Shown here piece by piece: positions 17,972-26,444 of a stretch of 64,000 nucleotides of DNA. The notes under the pieces were generated by a model that saw only the letters and a program-made list of their open reading frames with translations, made no database searches and was not told the origin of the DNA. Source of the DNA: Caballeronia glathei. Its GTDB lineage: Bacteria; Pseudomonadota; Gammaproteobacteria; Burkholderiales; Burkholderiaceae. How positions within the stretch are numbered: the first letter of the stretch is position 1; each line of letters begins with the position of its first letter. The stretch lies in the NCBI RefSeq assembly GCF_000698595.1, contig NZ_JFHC01000032.1:1-64000 (forward strand), given 5' to 3'. Made by a program: the position numbers and the translations under genes.

Positions 17972-18835
17972 ATGCTGATCAGAAAAATCATGGGTTTTCT
18001 CCTGACGGCGCTCATTTTCGCCGCCGCCATCCTGCTCGGCCGGGCGCTATGGGTGCACTACATGGACGAGCCGTGGACGCGCGACGGCCGCGTGCGCGCC
18101 GACGTGGTCAACGTTGCACCCGACGTGTCGGGCGCGGTCGTAACGATGCCCGTTGCCGACAACCAGTTCGTGAAGAAAGGCGACCTGCTGATGGAAATCG
18201 ATCCGTCGCACTACCGGATCGCCGTGCAGCAGGCGCAGGCGAACGTCGCGGCGCGGCAGGCCGAGTTGCGCATGCGCCGTGCGGACGCCGCGCGCCGCGC
18301 GGACCTCGACAGTCTCGTGGTATCGAAGGAGCAGCGCGAGAACGCGATGCAGACCGCCTCCACCGCCGAGGCGCAATTGCAGCAGGCGCAGGCCGCGCTC
18401 GACGCGGCGCGGCTCAATCTCGAACGCACGCGGGTGGTGTCGCCGGTCGACGGCTATGTGACCAATCTGAACGTGCATCGCGGCGACTATGCGAACGCCG
18501 GCACGCCGAAGCTCGCCATCGTCGACAGCCATTCGTTCTGGGTCTATGGCTACTTCGAGGAGACGAAGCTGCCGCACGTGCGCATCGGCGACAAGGCGGA
18601 AATGCGCCTGATGAGCGGCGGCGTGCTGAAGGGTCGCGTGGAAAGCATCTCGCGCGGCATCTACGACCGCGACAATCCGCAAAGCCGCGAACTGCTGGCC
18701 GATGTGAACCCCACGTTCAACTGGGTGCGGCTCGCGCAGCGCGTGCCGGTGCGCATTCGTATCGACGAGGTGCCGGCGGGGACGGTGCTATCGGCGGGGA
18801 CGACGTGTACGGTGGTGATTGCGCCGTCGGTGTGA
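17972..18835 (+). CDS. HlyD/AaeA-type membrane fusion protein
   Basis: A 287-residue periplasmic adaptor: N-terminal signal-anchor helix (about residues 8-27), a lipoyl half-motif (DVSGAVVTMPVADNQFVKKGD), an alpha-helical hairpin (about 85-150) and a beta-barrel domain. It should link the FUSC inner-membrane protein to the NodT channel. The small size matches AaeA (about 310) rather than RND adaptors (about 390). It lies 49 bases after the DUF1656 gene and is the last gene of the module, converging on astE. Confidence 0.9.
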   Translation: MLIRKIMGFLLTALIFAAAILLGRALWVHYMDEPWTRDGRVRADVVNVAPDVSGAVVTMPVADNQFVKKGDLLMEIDPSHYRIAVQQAQANVAARQAELRMRRADAARRADLDSLVVSKEQRENAMQTASTAEAQLQQAQAALDAARLNLERTRVVSPVDGYVTNLNVHRGDYANAGTPKLAIVDSHSFWVYGYFEETKLPHVRIGDKAEMRLMSGGVLKGRVESISRGIYDRDNPQSRELLADVNPTFNWVRLAQRVPVRIRIDEVPAGTVLSAGTTCTVVIAPSV

Positions 18836-18857
18836 GCGGGAGACGAAGCGAAAACGC

Positions 18858-19880
18858 CTAGCGCAGCGACGCGAACGTCTCCTCGGTCGTATCGACGACC
18901 ATCAGTCCGGCGCGCAGGCCCGGCTTGACCTTCGGATTCGGAAACACGATGCGCTCCACGTCGTGCGTGACCTGATAGCGATACGCGCCGTCGCGGGCAA
19001 GCACGGTTCCCGCCGGGAACGGCGTGAAGTTCGGCACGTCGCTCGCGACGTCCAGTTCGAACTGCTCGGAGAGCTTGTCGATCTGGCCGACCACGGTGAA
19101 GACGCGCAGCGGCCGGGCGGCGCCGGCCGCGCCCTCGCCCGCGATCAGCCGGCGCAGCGCTTCATCCGACGCGGCGAACCGCGCAAGGTCGTTCTGCCCG
19201 AACGGACGCACCTTGCCGAGTTCGAGCGTGCAAGAAAGCGCCCCCGAGCGCTCCGCCGTGAAATGCGTGAACGTGTTGGACTTCTCGCGATGCAGGAGCA
19301 CCGCTTCGAGACGCGCGTCGCGCAGCCAGTTGAACATCGCGCGCGAGAGCGGCGCGCCCGTGTACGGCAGAAGCGCGAACTGCTCGAAGACGGATGCGCG
19401 GATCGCCGTGTGCATGTCGATGTGCCACTTCGGATGTGTGACGCCGTCGAGAAAAGCGAGCGCCGCCCGTTCCAGTTCGGCCGCGCGCGGTGCCTCGCGG
19501 CTTGCCGGCAGCGACAGATGGCGGCCGTTGAAGAGCCGGTTCAGGTCGTCGTCGAGGTAGCGGTCAGCCGCGCGCATCGCGTCGATGTTGCCGAGGATCA
19601 CGAGCAGCCGGCTTTCGAGCTTCGCCGCGCCGATCGCGATATCCGCGACGAGCGCCGAGAGGATTTCGATCGGCGCCGTTTCGTCGCCGTGAATGCCCGC
19701 CGACGCAATCACGCTCTGCGCCGCGTCGCCCTGCGGTTCGAGGCTCAGGATGCCGTCGCCGAGCCACGTCCAGCGCACACCCGATGCCGCCGTCCCTTCG
19801 CGCAGCGCCGGGCGCTTCGCCGCGAGCACGAAGGCGAGGAAACCGGCGAGCATGCCGTCGTGCTCAGCGCTGGAAGTCAT
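18858..19880 (-). CDS. astE: Succinylglutamate desuccinylase
   Basis: Catalyses the last step of the arginine succinyltransferase pathway: N2-succinylglutamate to glutamate and succinate. The zinc site GIHGDETAP (His64, Glu67) and the later WHIDMHT histidine are present, and the length of 340 residues is normal. The ATG at 19880 was chosen. A GTG at 19889 in the same frame is a possible longer start. It overlaps the astB stop by 17 bases and is the last gene of the operon. Confidence 0.95.
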   Translation of the reverse strand: MTSSAEHDGMLAGFLAFVLAAKRPALREGTAASGVRWTWLGDGILSLEPQGDAAQSVIASAGIHGDETAPIEILSALVADIAIGAAKLESRLLVILGNIDAMRAADRYLDDDLNRLFNGRHLSLPASREAPRAAELERAALAFLDGVTHPKWHIDMHTAIRASVFEQFALLPYTGAPLSRAMFNWLRDARLEAVLLHREKSNTFTHFTAERSGALSCTLELGKVRPFGQNDLARFAASDEALRRLIAGEGAAGAARPLRVFTVVGQIDKLSEQFELDVASDVPNFTPFPAGTVLARDGAYRYQVTHDVERIVFPNPKVKPGLRAGLMVVDTTEETFASLR

Positions 19881-21207
19881 ACACGGCACCCAGGCTCAGG
19901 ATCGTCGTCAGTTCGTCGAGCGCGGCACGCGACTCGTCGAGCAGCTTCGGGTCTGCGAGATCGTCCGGTGCGAGCCGGTCGCGGTAGTGCGTGTCGATCC
20001 ACGCGTCGAGCCGCGCGAAGAGCCGGTCGTTCATCCACGCGGCCGGGTTCACGGCCGCGCGCTCGGCGTCGTTCAGCACCACGCGCAGACGCAGGCACGC
20101 CGGCCCGCCACCGTTCTTCATGCTCTCGCGCAGGTCGAAGACGAGGACGTCGTCGATCGGCGACGCGCGGCGCCCGAGCGAATCCAGATACGCCGCGACG
20201 CGCGCGTTCTCCCGGCACTCCTGCGGCACGACGAGCACCTGGCGGCCGTCCGTGCGCGTCAGCAACTGGCTGTTGAAGAGATACGACGAAACCGCATCCT
20301 CGACGCTCACCTCGTCTTCCGGCACCTCGATCGCGGTGAATGCGGCGCCGTGCGCGTCCAGCTTCGCGCGCAGTTCGTCGTAGACCTTCGGCTGATCGAG
20401 AAACGCCCGCTGGTGGCAAAAGAGCGTCGTGCGGTTGCCGACCGCAATCACGTCGTTGTGAAAGACGCCCGCGTCGATCACGTCGGGAAGCTGCTGCGCG
20501 AAGACCGTCGCGTCGTCGCTGAGGCCGTGCAGGCGCGCGACCGCGCGGCTCGCCTCGAGCGTCTGGCGCGCCGGAAAGCGCTGCGGCTGCGGGCCCTGGC
20601 CGTACTCGCTGCGTCCATAGACGAAGAACTCGACGCCCTTCGCGCCGTACTCGCTGCAAAAGCGCGTATGGTTCGCCGCGCCTTCGTCGCCGAGCGCGGG
20701 CGTGCCGGGCAGCGCGTGATGGATCTTGAAGCGCGCTTCGTCAGCGAAGATCGCGGACAGCGAGCGCCGCGTCTCGCCGTGCTCGATCGCCCGGTGCAGC
20801 TTGCTCGCGAGGTTCGCGGGCGTGAAGTGCACACGCTGGTCGGCCGTGTCCGCCGACGGGCTGACGGTCGCGGCGTTGGCCGTCCACATCGCCGATGCGG
20901 AGCTCGCCGCGGCAAGCAATTCGGGCGCTTCGCGCGCGGCGCGCTCGATCACGCTCGCGTCGGTGCCGGTGAAGCCGAGTTCGCGCAGCAGCTTGAGCGA
21001 CGGCCGCTCGAGCGGCGGCAGCACGCCCTGATGGAAACCGAGCTCCGCAAGCTGCTTCATCTTGCGCAAGCCCTGTTTCGCCGCGGCCTTCGGGTTCGCC
21101 ACCGACTTCTCGTTGTTGCGCGACGCGACATTGCCGAACGACAGCCCCGCGTAGTTGTGCGTCGGGCCGACCAGCCCGTCGAAGTTCGCTTCGAATGCTT
21201 GCATCAT
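19864..21207 (-). CDS. astB: N-succinylarginine dihydrolase
   Basis: Hydrolyses N2-succinylarginine to N2-succinylornithine, two ammonia and carbon dioxide. The 447-residue protein has the family N terminus EANFDGLVGPTHNYAGLS and the catalytic histidine and cysteine regions (GVFHNDVIAVGN and the C-terminal GGPACLRLRV). Two consecutive ATG codons are present. The first (21207) shares its A with the astD stop (TGATG), suggesting translational coupling. The second (21204) gives MQAFEANFDG. Confidence 0.96.
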   Translation of the reverse strand: MMQAFEANFDGLVGPTHNYAGLSFGNVASRNNEKSVANPKAAAKQGLRKMKQLAELGFHQGVLPPLERPSLKLLRELGFTGTDASVIERAAREAPELLAAASSASAMWTANAATVSPSADTADQRVHFTPANLASKLHRAIEHGETRRSLSAIFADEARFKIHHALPGTPALGDEGAANHTRFCSEYGAKGVEFFVYGRSEYGQGPQPQRFPARQTLEASRAVARLHGLSDDATVFAQQLPDVIDAGVFHNDVIAVGNRTTLFCHQRAFLDQPKVYDELRAKLDAHGAAFTAIEVPEDEVSVEDAVSSYLFNSQLLTRTDGRQVLVVPQECRENARVAAYLDSLGRRASPIDDVLVFDLRESMKNGGGPACLRLRVVLNDAERAAVNPAAWMNDRLFARLDAWIDTHYRDRLAPDDLADPKLLDESRAALDELTTILSLGAVYDFQR

Positions 21208-22697
21208 CAGTCCTTCGCGGGTCTTTGGAATTCGAGTCCGGGCGAAACGGTCGCCGGCATCTGCAACTGCGTGCTTTCGACCGAGGCCATCGGATACGAG
21301 CAGTAGTCAGCCGCGTAGTACGCGCTCGGCCGCTGGTTGCCCGAGCGTCCGACACCGCCGAACGGCGCCGCCGACGATGCTCCGTTGGTCGGCCGGTTCC
21401 AGTTCACGATGCCGGCGCGAATCGTGTGCTGGAACTGCACCCAGGCGGCTTCGTCGTCGGCGAGAAGGCCCGCGGACAGGCCGTAGGCCGTATCGTTCGC
21501 GCGCTCGATCGCTTCGTCGAACGTCCTGTAGCGCGTGACCTGAACCATCGGGCCGAAGTGCTCTTCGTCGGGGACGTTGCGCGCGTTCGTCACATCGAGG
21601 ATCGCGGGCGAGACGAGGCCGAGATGGGCCTCGCGCTGCTTCATGGCGAGCACTGGCGCAGCGCCCGCCTCGATCAGCTGGGCCTGCGCGGCGACGAGCT
21701 TCGCCGCGGCGCGCGCCGAAATCACGGCGCCCATGAAGGGCTGCGGTTCGGCGTCGAAGGCGCCGAAGCGGATGGCCGACGTCACTTCGGTGAAGCGGGC
21801 CATGAAACGCTCGCCGAAGGCGTCGTCCGGAACGAAGAGCCGCCGCGCGCAGGTGCAGCGCTGCCCCGCCGACAGGTACGCCGACTGGATCGTGTGATGC
21901 ACGGCGGCGTCGATGTCCTCCACCTTCCCGACGACGAGCGGGTTGTTGCCGCCCATTTCCAGCGCGAGCACGATCTCGGGGCGGCCGCCGAACTGCCTGT
22001 GCAGGAGCGTGCCGGTGTCCGAGCTGCCGGTGAAGAAGAGGCCGTCGATCTGCCGATGATTCGCGAGCGCGACGCCCGTGTCCTTCTCGCCCTGCACGAG
22101 GTTCAGCACGCCGGCGGGGAGCCCCGCCTGCGTCCACAGCGCGACGGTCGCGGCGGCCACGCCCGGTGCGAGTTCCGACGGCTTGAACACCACCGCGTTG
22201 CCCGCGATCAGCGCCGGCACGATGTGTCCGTTCGGAAGATGGCCCGGAAAGTTGTACGGCCCGAATACCGCGACCACGCCATGCGGGCGATGCCGCAGCA
22301 CCGCGACGCCGTCGGCCATCGGCGCGCGCTTTTCTCCGGTGCGCTCGTGATAGGCCTGCACCGAGATGTCGACCTTCGCGGCCATCGATGCCACTTCCGT
22401 GCGCGCTTCCCAGAGCGGCTTGCCGGTCTCGCGGCCGATCGTGTGCGCGAGCGCTTCCTTGTTTTCGGTGAGGAGCGCGGCGAAGCGCCGCGCAATGCCC
22501 ACGCGCTCGTCGAACGTCAGCGCCGACCACGACGCGAACGCGCGGCGCGCAGCCGTCACTGCGCGATCCACGTCCGCCGCGTCCGCGCTCCTGCCTTCCC
22601 ACACGCGCTCGTCCGTGGCGGGATTGCGCGACGCGAACGGCGCACCCTTGCCCTCGGCCCACGCGCCGCCGATATACAACTGATTCGAGATTTCCAT
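21207..22697 (-). CDS. astD: Succinylglutamate-semialdehyde dehydrogenase
   Basis: Oxidises N-succinylglutamate 5-semialdehyde to N-succinylglutamate with NAD. The 496-residue protein belongs to the aldehyde dehydrogenase superfamily, with the catalytic cysteine in SAGQRCTCARR, the general-base glutamate in ALEMGGNNP and the cofactor loop FTGSSDTG. The ATG at 22697 has an AAGGA ribosome binding site upstream. The 39-base gap to aruG contains short tandem repeats. Confidence 0.96.
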   Translation of the reverse strand: MEISNQLYIGGAWAEGKGAPFASRNPATDERVWEGRSADAADVDRAVTAARRAFASWSALTFDERVGIARRFAALLTENKEALAHTIGRETGKPLWEARTEVASMAAKVDISVQAYHERTGEKRAPMADGVAVLRHRPHGVVAVFGPYNFPGHLPNGHIVPALIAGNAVVFKPSELAPGVAAATVALWTQAGLPAGVLNLVQGEKDTGVALANHRQIDGLFFTGSSDTGTLLHRQFGGRPEIVLALEMGGNNPLVVGKVEDIDAAVHHTIQSAYLSAGQRCTCARRLFVPDDAFGERFMARFTEVTSAIRFGAFDAEPQPFMGAVISARAAAKLVAAQAQLIEAGAAPVLAMKQREAHLGLVSPAILDVTNARNVPDEEHFGPMVQVTRYRTFDEAIERANDTAYGLSAGLLADDEAAWVQFQHTIRAGIVNWNRPTNGASSAAPFGGVGRSGNQRPSAYYAADYCSYPMASVESTQLQMPATVSPGLEFQRPAKD

Positions 22698-22707
22698 TGT
22701 CTGTCCT

Positions 22708-22736
22708 TGATCCCCTGATCCCTGAGCCCTGATCCT
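22708..22736. repeat. Degenerate 7-bp tandem repeats between aruG and astD
   Basis: Four successive TGATCCC-like heptamers, one with an extra C and one with A to G, occupy most of the only sizeable gap between pathway genes, just upstream of the astD ribosome binding site. Confidence 0.6.
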
Positions 22737-23774
22737 TCAGGCTGCCTGTCTTGCACGCGGAGGCGAAGCGAGCACGCGCACGGTGTCGCCTTCGTTCACG
22801 CGCAGCGCGGCGGCTTCTTCGGCGGTGAGCAGGAACGTGCCGTCGTGCGGCACGCCCGCTGTCGCCCCGACGCGAAAGTCGTCGAGCGACGTATTCGACA
22901 CGAGGCTGCGCGCGTCGCCCTCTTCCCCGCGCTCGCCGATGCGCACCTTCGCCAGCACGCTCTCGCGCACCGTGCGCAAGTCGGCGATGTGGCATTCGAG
23001 GACCGGGCCGGCATCGAAGATATCGACGTGGTTTTCATAGCGCAGCCCTTCCGCTTCGAGCATCTTGCGCGCGGGCGCCGTGTCCTTGTGCGTGACGCCG
23101 ACCACCTTCTGCGCCGCTTCCGGCAGCAGGTCGACGTACACCGGATAGCGCGGCATCAGTTCGGCGAGAAACGACTTCTTGCCGTGCGAGCTGAGATAGT
23201 CGGCCTCGTTGAAATCGATCTGGTAGAAGTGCGAGCCGACCGCGTTCCAGAACGGCGATTCGACGCGCTCGTCGAAATGCCCGCGCAGTTCCGCGCAAAG
23301 CCGCTGCGGAAATCGTTCGCGAAACTGCGCGATGAACATGAAGCGCGAACGCGACAGCAGGCCGCCGACGCCCGCCGTGCGGTAGCGCGGGCTCAGGAAG
23401 AGCGAGCACACTTCGGCGTAGCCCGTCAGGTCGTGCGAGATGTTGAGCAGCGACATCTTGGTCCACACGCCGAGATCCTTGCTCGCATGCACGACCGTCG
23501 ACACACGGTAGTTGTAGAACGGCTGCTCCAGGCCGACTTCCGTCTCGATGCCGCAGACGCCCGCGATATCGCCCGTCGCCGTGTCTTCCATCGCGAAGAG
23601 ATAGCCCGCCTCGTACGGCTTCGCGACGCCCGCGAGCGTGCGGCGCGCACGTTCGACGCGCGCCGTGAGCGCTTCGCGGTCCGGCTTGAAAGTGGTGAGT
23701 CCGGGGCCCGTCTCCAGAGCGAGCGCGACGAGCGCGTCGACGTCCCCGGGCTGCACGCAACGCACGACGATCAT
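22737..23774 (-). CDS. aruG: Arginine N-succinyltransferase, beta-type subunit
   Basis: Transfers succinyl from succinyl-CoA to the alpha-amino group of arginine, the first committed step of the pathway. The 345-residue AstA-family protein has a GNAT-like N terminus (MIVVRCVQPGDVDALVALA) and the family motifs SLFLSPRYRTAGVGGLLSR and VLECHIADLRTVRES. It is a paralogue of the upstream gene. Together they fit the AruF/AruG two-subunit enzyme of pseudomonads. It overlaps aruF by four bases (ATGA). Confidence 0.93.
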   Translation of the reverse strand: MIVVRCVQPGDVDALVALALETGPGLTTFKPDREALTARVERARRTLAGVAKPYEAGYLFAMEDTATGDIAGVCGIETEVGLEQPFYNYRVSTVVHASKDLGVWTKMSLLNISHDLTGYAEVCSLFLSPRYRTAGVGGLLSRSRFMFIAQFRERFPQRLCAELRGHFDERVESPFWNAVGSHFYQIDFNEADYLSSHGKKSFLAELMPRYPVYVDLLPEAAQKVVGVTHKDTAPARKMLEAEGLRYENHVDIFDAGPVLECHIADLRTVRESVLAKVRIGERGEEGDARSLVSNTSLDDFRVGATAGVPHDGTFLLTAEEAAALRVNEGDTVRVLASPPRARQAA

Positions 23775-24823
23775 TGCAATTCTCCCGACGCAAGATGCAA
23801 CGGCACACAGCGCACCGTATCCTTTTCGTTCACGCCGAGCGCCTCGCGCATCGGCGCCGTGAGGGTCGCGCCGTCGGCGCGGGTGGGCGGCAGCGTCGCG
23901 AGCGCGCAGCGAAACGAATGCGCGCCGCCCGCGGCCACGAGGTACGGCGTGCCCGCCGACGGCACGCCGTCGTGCACGGTGCGCAACTCGTTCGTCGTGA
24001 CCGACGCGCTGCGCTCCACCGCGATGGTGAGCACGGGGCCGGCGTCGAAGATATCGACGAAGCGGTCCGGCTCGAAGCCTTCCTCCAGATGGATGTCGTA
24101 GGCGAGCAGTGCGCCCTTCGCGGGCTCGCCCAGCACGCGCTGCGCTTCCGCGGGCAGGAGCGGCACATAGAGCGGATAGCTCGGCATCACTTCCGCGATG
24201 AACGTGCGGCTGCGTCCGCCCGACTCCAGCTCCACCTGCTCGAAATCGCGCCCGAAGAACTTGCGCCCGACCGCTTCCCAGAACGGCGAGACGCCCGCGT
24301 CGTCGGTCACGCCGAGCATCAGCGAGAACACCTCGTCGGAAAAGCGCTTGCGGTTCGCCGCGACGTACATCATGCGGGCGCGCGAGAGCAGGTGCGCGGC
24401 GGCGTCATCGTGCGCCTCGTCGCGCAGCGCGGGGTCGATGTAGAAGCCCGTCAGACGGCTCTTGCCCGTCAGTTCATGCGACATCGTGAGCGCGTGGATC
24501 TTGCGGTTCACCTTGAGCTCGCGCGACGCGTGGATGAGCGCGTCGTTGCGAAACGCGTAGAACGGCTCCGAGTATCCCGCTGACGCCACGATGCTCGACG
24601 TGCCGTGCAGCGCGCCCGTGTCGGTGTCCTCCAGTACGAAGAGATAGAACTCCTCGCCCGGAAAATCGACTTCGGCGCGAAACGAGTCCTCGGAAAGCGC
24701 GACGCGCGTTTCCAGCGCCCGGCGGTCGCGCGGCAGCGAGTGCAGCACGGGTTGGGCCGCGCGAGCCATCCGCTCGAGCGCGTCGAGATCGGAGAGTCTT
24801 GCCGGTCGGACGAATAGCATCAT
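23771..24823 (-). CDS. aruF: Arginine/ornithine N-succinyltransferase, alpha-type subunit
   Basis: A 350-residue AstA-family protein starting MMLFVRPARLSDLDALE, paralogous to the next gene. Family blocks include TGFYIDPALRDEAHDD and FVDIFDAGPVLTIAV. In Pseudomonas the AruF and AruG chains form one arginine N-succinyltransferase. The assignment of alpha to the first gene follows that gene order. The stop overlaps the aruG start. Confidence 0.93.
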   Translation of the reverse strand: MMLFVRPARLSDLDALERMARAAQPVLHSLPRDRRALETRVALSEDSFRAEVDFPGEEFYLFVLEDTDTGALHGTSSIVASAGYSEPFYAFRNDALIHASRELKVNRKIHALTMSHELTGKSRLTGFYIDPALRDEAHDDAAAHLLSRARMMYVAANRKRFSDEVFSLMLGVTDDAGVSPFWEAVGRKFFGRDFEQVELESGGRSRTFIAEVMPSYPLYVPLLPAEAQRVLGEPAKGALLAYDIHLEEGFEPDRFVDIFDAGPVLTIAVERSASVTTNELRTVHDGVPSAGTPYLVAAGGAHSFRCALATLPPTRADGATLTAPMREALGVNEKDTVRCVPLHLASGELQ

Positions 24824-24889
24824 CGGTTCCAGTGTCTAGGGTTGCCAGGTACGCGGGAGAATGCGGCGGCGCCGGTTTCAGCGTGAATT

Positions 24890-26119
24890 TCAGCGCGCCG
24901 CAACGGCTTCGCCCGCCACTTCGGCGATTGCCTTCTCGATCCGCCTGAAGCCTTCATCGAGATCGGCTATCGGCATGATGAGCGACGGCGCGAAGCGCAG
25001 CACGTTCGGCCCCGCGATCAGCATGATCACGCCGTTCGCCGCCGCCGCGTTGAGCACGTCCTTTGCGCGGTCCTTGTAGGCATCCGCGAGCTCCGCGCCG
25101 ATCAGCAGGCCCTTGCCGCGAACCTCCCTGAACATCGAGAAGCGCTCGTTGATGCGCGCGAGATGCGCGCGGATCGCCTCGCTGCGCTCGGTGACGCCCG
25201 CGAGCAGCTTCGGGTCGCTGATCAGCTCGACCACCTTTTCCGCGATCGACGCGCCAAGCGGGTTGCCGCCGTAGGTCGTGCCGTGCACGCCGACCTTGAA
25301 GTGCGAGGCGATGTCGTTCGTGGTCAGCATCGCGCCGATCGGAAAGCCGTTGCCGAGCGCCTTGGCGGTCGTCAGGATGTCCGGCGTCACGCCGTACTGC
25401 ATGTACGCGTAGAGCGAGCCGGTGCGGCCGACGCCCGTCTGCACCTCGTCGAAAATAAGGAGCGCGCCGTGCTGGTCGCACGCTTCGCGCAGGCCTTCGA
25501 GAAACGCCGGATCGGCCGGCAGCACGCCGCCCTCGCCCTGGATCGGCTCGACGATCACCGCGCAGGTCTTCGCGCCGATCGCCTCGCGCGCCTTCTCGAG
25601 ATCGTTGTATGGCAGATGGCGGATGCCCTGCGGCTGCGGGCCGAAGCCTTCAGCGTACTTCGGCTGTCCGCCGACGCTCACCGTGAAGAACGTGCGGCCA
25701 TGGAACGACTGCGTGAACGAAATGATTTCGATCTTCTCGGGGCCGAACTTTTCGATGGCGTAACGGCGCGCGAGCTTGAGCGCGGCTTCGTTCGCTTCCG
25801 CGCCGGAGTTCGCGAAGAAAGCGCGGTCGGCGAAAGTCAGGTCGGTGAGGCGCTTCGCGAGCCGCAGCACCGGCGCGTTCGTGTAGCCGTTGCCGATGTG
25901 CCAGAGCTTCTCGCCCTGTTCGTGGAGCACCTTCAGCAGTTCCGGATGCGCGTGGCCCAGCGCCGTCACCGCGATGCCGCCTGCGAAATCGATGTAATCC
26001 TTGCCCTCGGTGTCCCAGACGCGCGAGCCGCGGCCGCGATCGGGCACGAAATTCGCCGGGGCGAATACCGGGACCATCACTTCGTCGAAGGTGCCGCGCG
26101 TTACGTTGATGTCGGTCAT
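24890..26119 (-). CDS. astC: Succinylornithine/acetylornithine aminotransferase
   Basis: A PLP-dependent class III aminotransferase of 409 residues that converts succinylornithine to succinylglutamate semialdehyde. It can often also act as an acetylornithine transaminase. Motifs: the ANSGAEANEAALKLAR helix, FHGRTFFTVS, DEVQTGVGRTG and the PLP lysine in TTAKALGNGFPIGA. The ATG at 26119 (MTDINVTRGTF) has an AGGAGTGG ribosome binding site. The longer open frame upstream runs through the promoter region and is not used. Confidence 0.95.
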   Translation of the reverse strand: MTDINVTRGTFDEVMVPVFAPANFVPDRGRGSRVWDTEGKDYIDFAGGIAVTALGHAHPELLKVLHEQGEKLWHIGNGYTNAPVLRLAKRLTDLTFADRAFFANSGAEANEAALKLARRYAIEKFGPEKIEIISFTQSFHGRTFFTVSVGGQPKYAEGFGPQPQGIRHLPYNDLEKAREAIGAKTCAVIVEPIQGEGGVLPADPAFLEGLREACDQHGALLIFDEVQTGVGRTGSLYAYMQYGVTPDILTTAKALGNGFPIGAMLTTNDIASHFKVGVHGTTYGGNPLGASIAEKVVELISDPKLLAGVTERSEAIRAHLARINERFSMFREVRGKGLLIGAELADAYKDRAKDVLNAAAANGVIMLIAGPNVLRFAPSLIMPIADLDEGFRRIEKAIAEVAGEAVAAR

Positions 26120-26186
26120 GAGCCACTCCTTGTCTGGGTTCAGTGCTTCGTTACTACTGATATTAGGTAATGACGCGGTTTCCGTC

Positions 26187-26202
26187 TTGCGCGTTCGCGA
26201 CA
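26187..26202 (-). promoter_or_regulatory. Candidate arginine-regulator half-site upstream of astC
   Basis: Read on the minus strand the sequence is TGTCGC, eight bases, then AA. This exactly matches one half of the binding site of the Pseudomonas AraC-type ArgR. It lies 67 bases before the astC start. A second, imperfect half (TCCCGC, with AA one base out of register) lies upstream. Confidence 0.45.
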
Positions 26203-26245
26203 TGCTTCAGGCGGTATCGCGGGATTTTTTATGCACAAGGGAGTT

Positions 26246-26435
26246 CGCTGGCGCTTGGGGTTTGGGGTTCTACACCGTTTGATGCACATAGGCTCCGATG
26301 AAACTTGCTTTGTCTTTGGTCTATTAGCTGGCCCCTGTCCGGGGCGAGCTAATAGACCGCGAACAAGGCAAATTTCATAGAGGCCGAAGTGCATCAAACG
26401 GTGTAAACAACAAACCCCAACCCCCAGCGCCAGCG
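26246..26435. repeat. 190-bp imperfect inverted repeat
   Basis: Left arm 26246-26335 (90 bases) and right arm 26341-26435 (95 bases) pair along their whole length around a 5-base loop. Outer ends share CGCTGGCGCT. An internal 17-bp block (26271-26287 with 26389-26405) and a 12-bp block near the loop (26318-26329 with 26347-26358) are perfect. I see no clear target duplication outside the ends. It begins ten bases after the regulator stop codon. Confidence 0.9.
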
Positions 26436-26444
26436 GCCCTCCCC

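Larger units (their letters stand above)
26120..26444. other. 325-base intergenic region between the arginine regulator and astC
   Basis: No protein gene is visible. The region holds a 190-bp imperfect inverted repeat (26246-26435) next to the regulator stop and, nearer astC, a TGTCGC-N8-AA element. The astC promoter is expected between about 26130 and 26240, but no convincing -35/-10 pair was identified. Confidence 0.7.
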
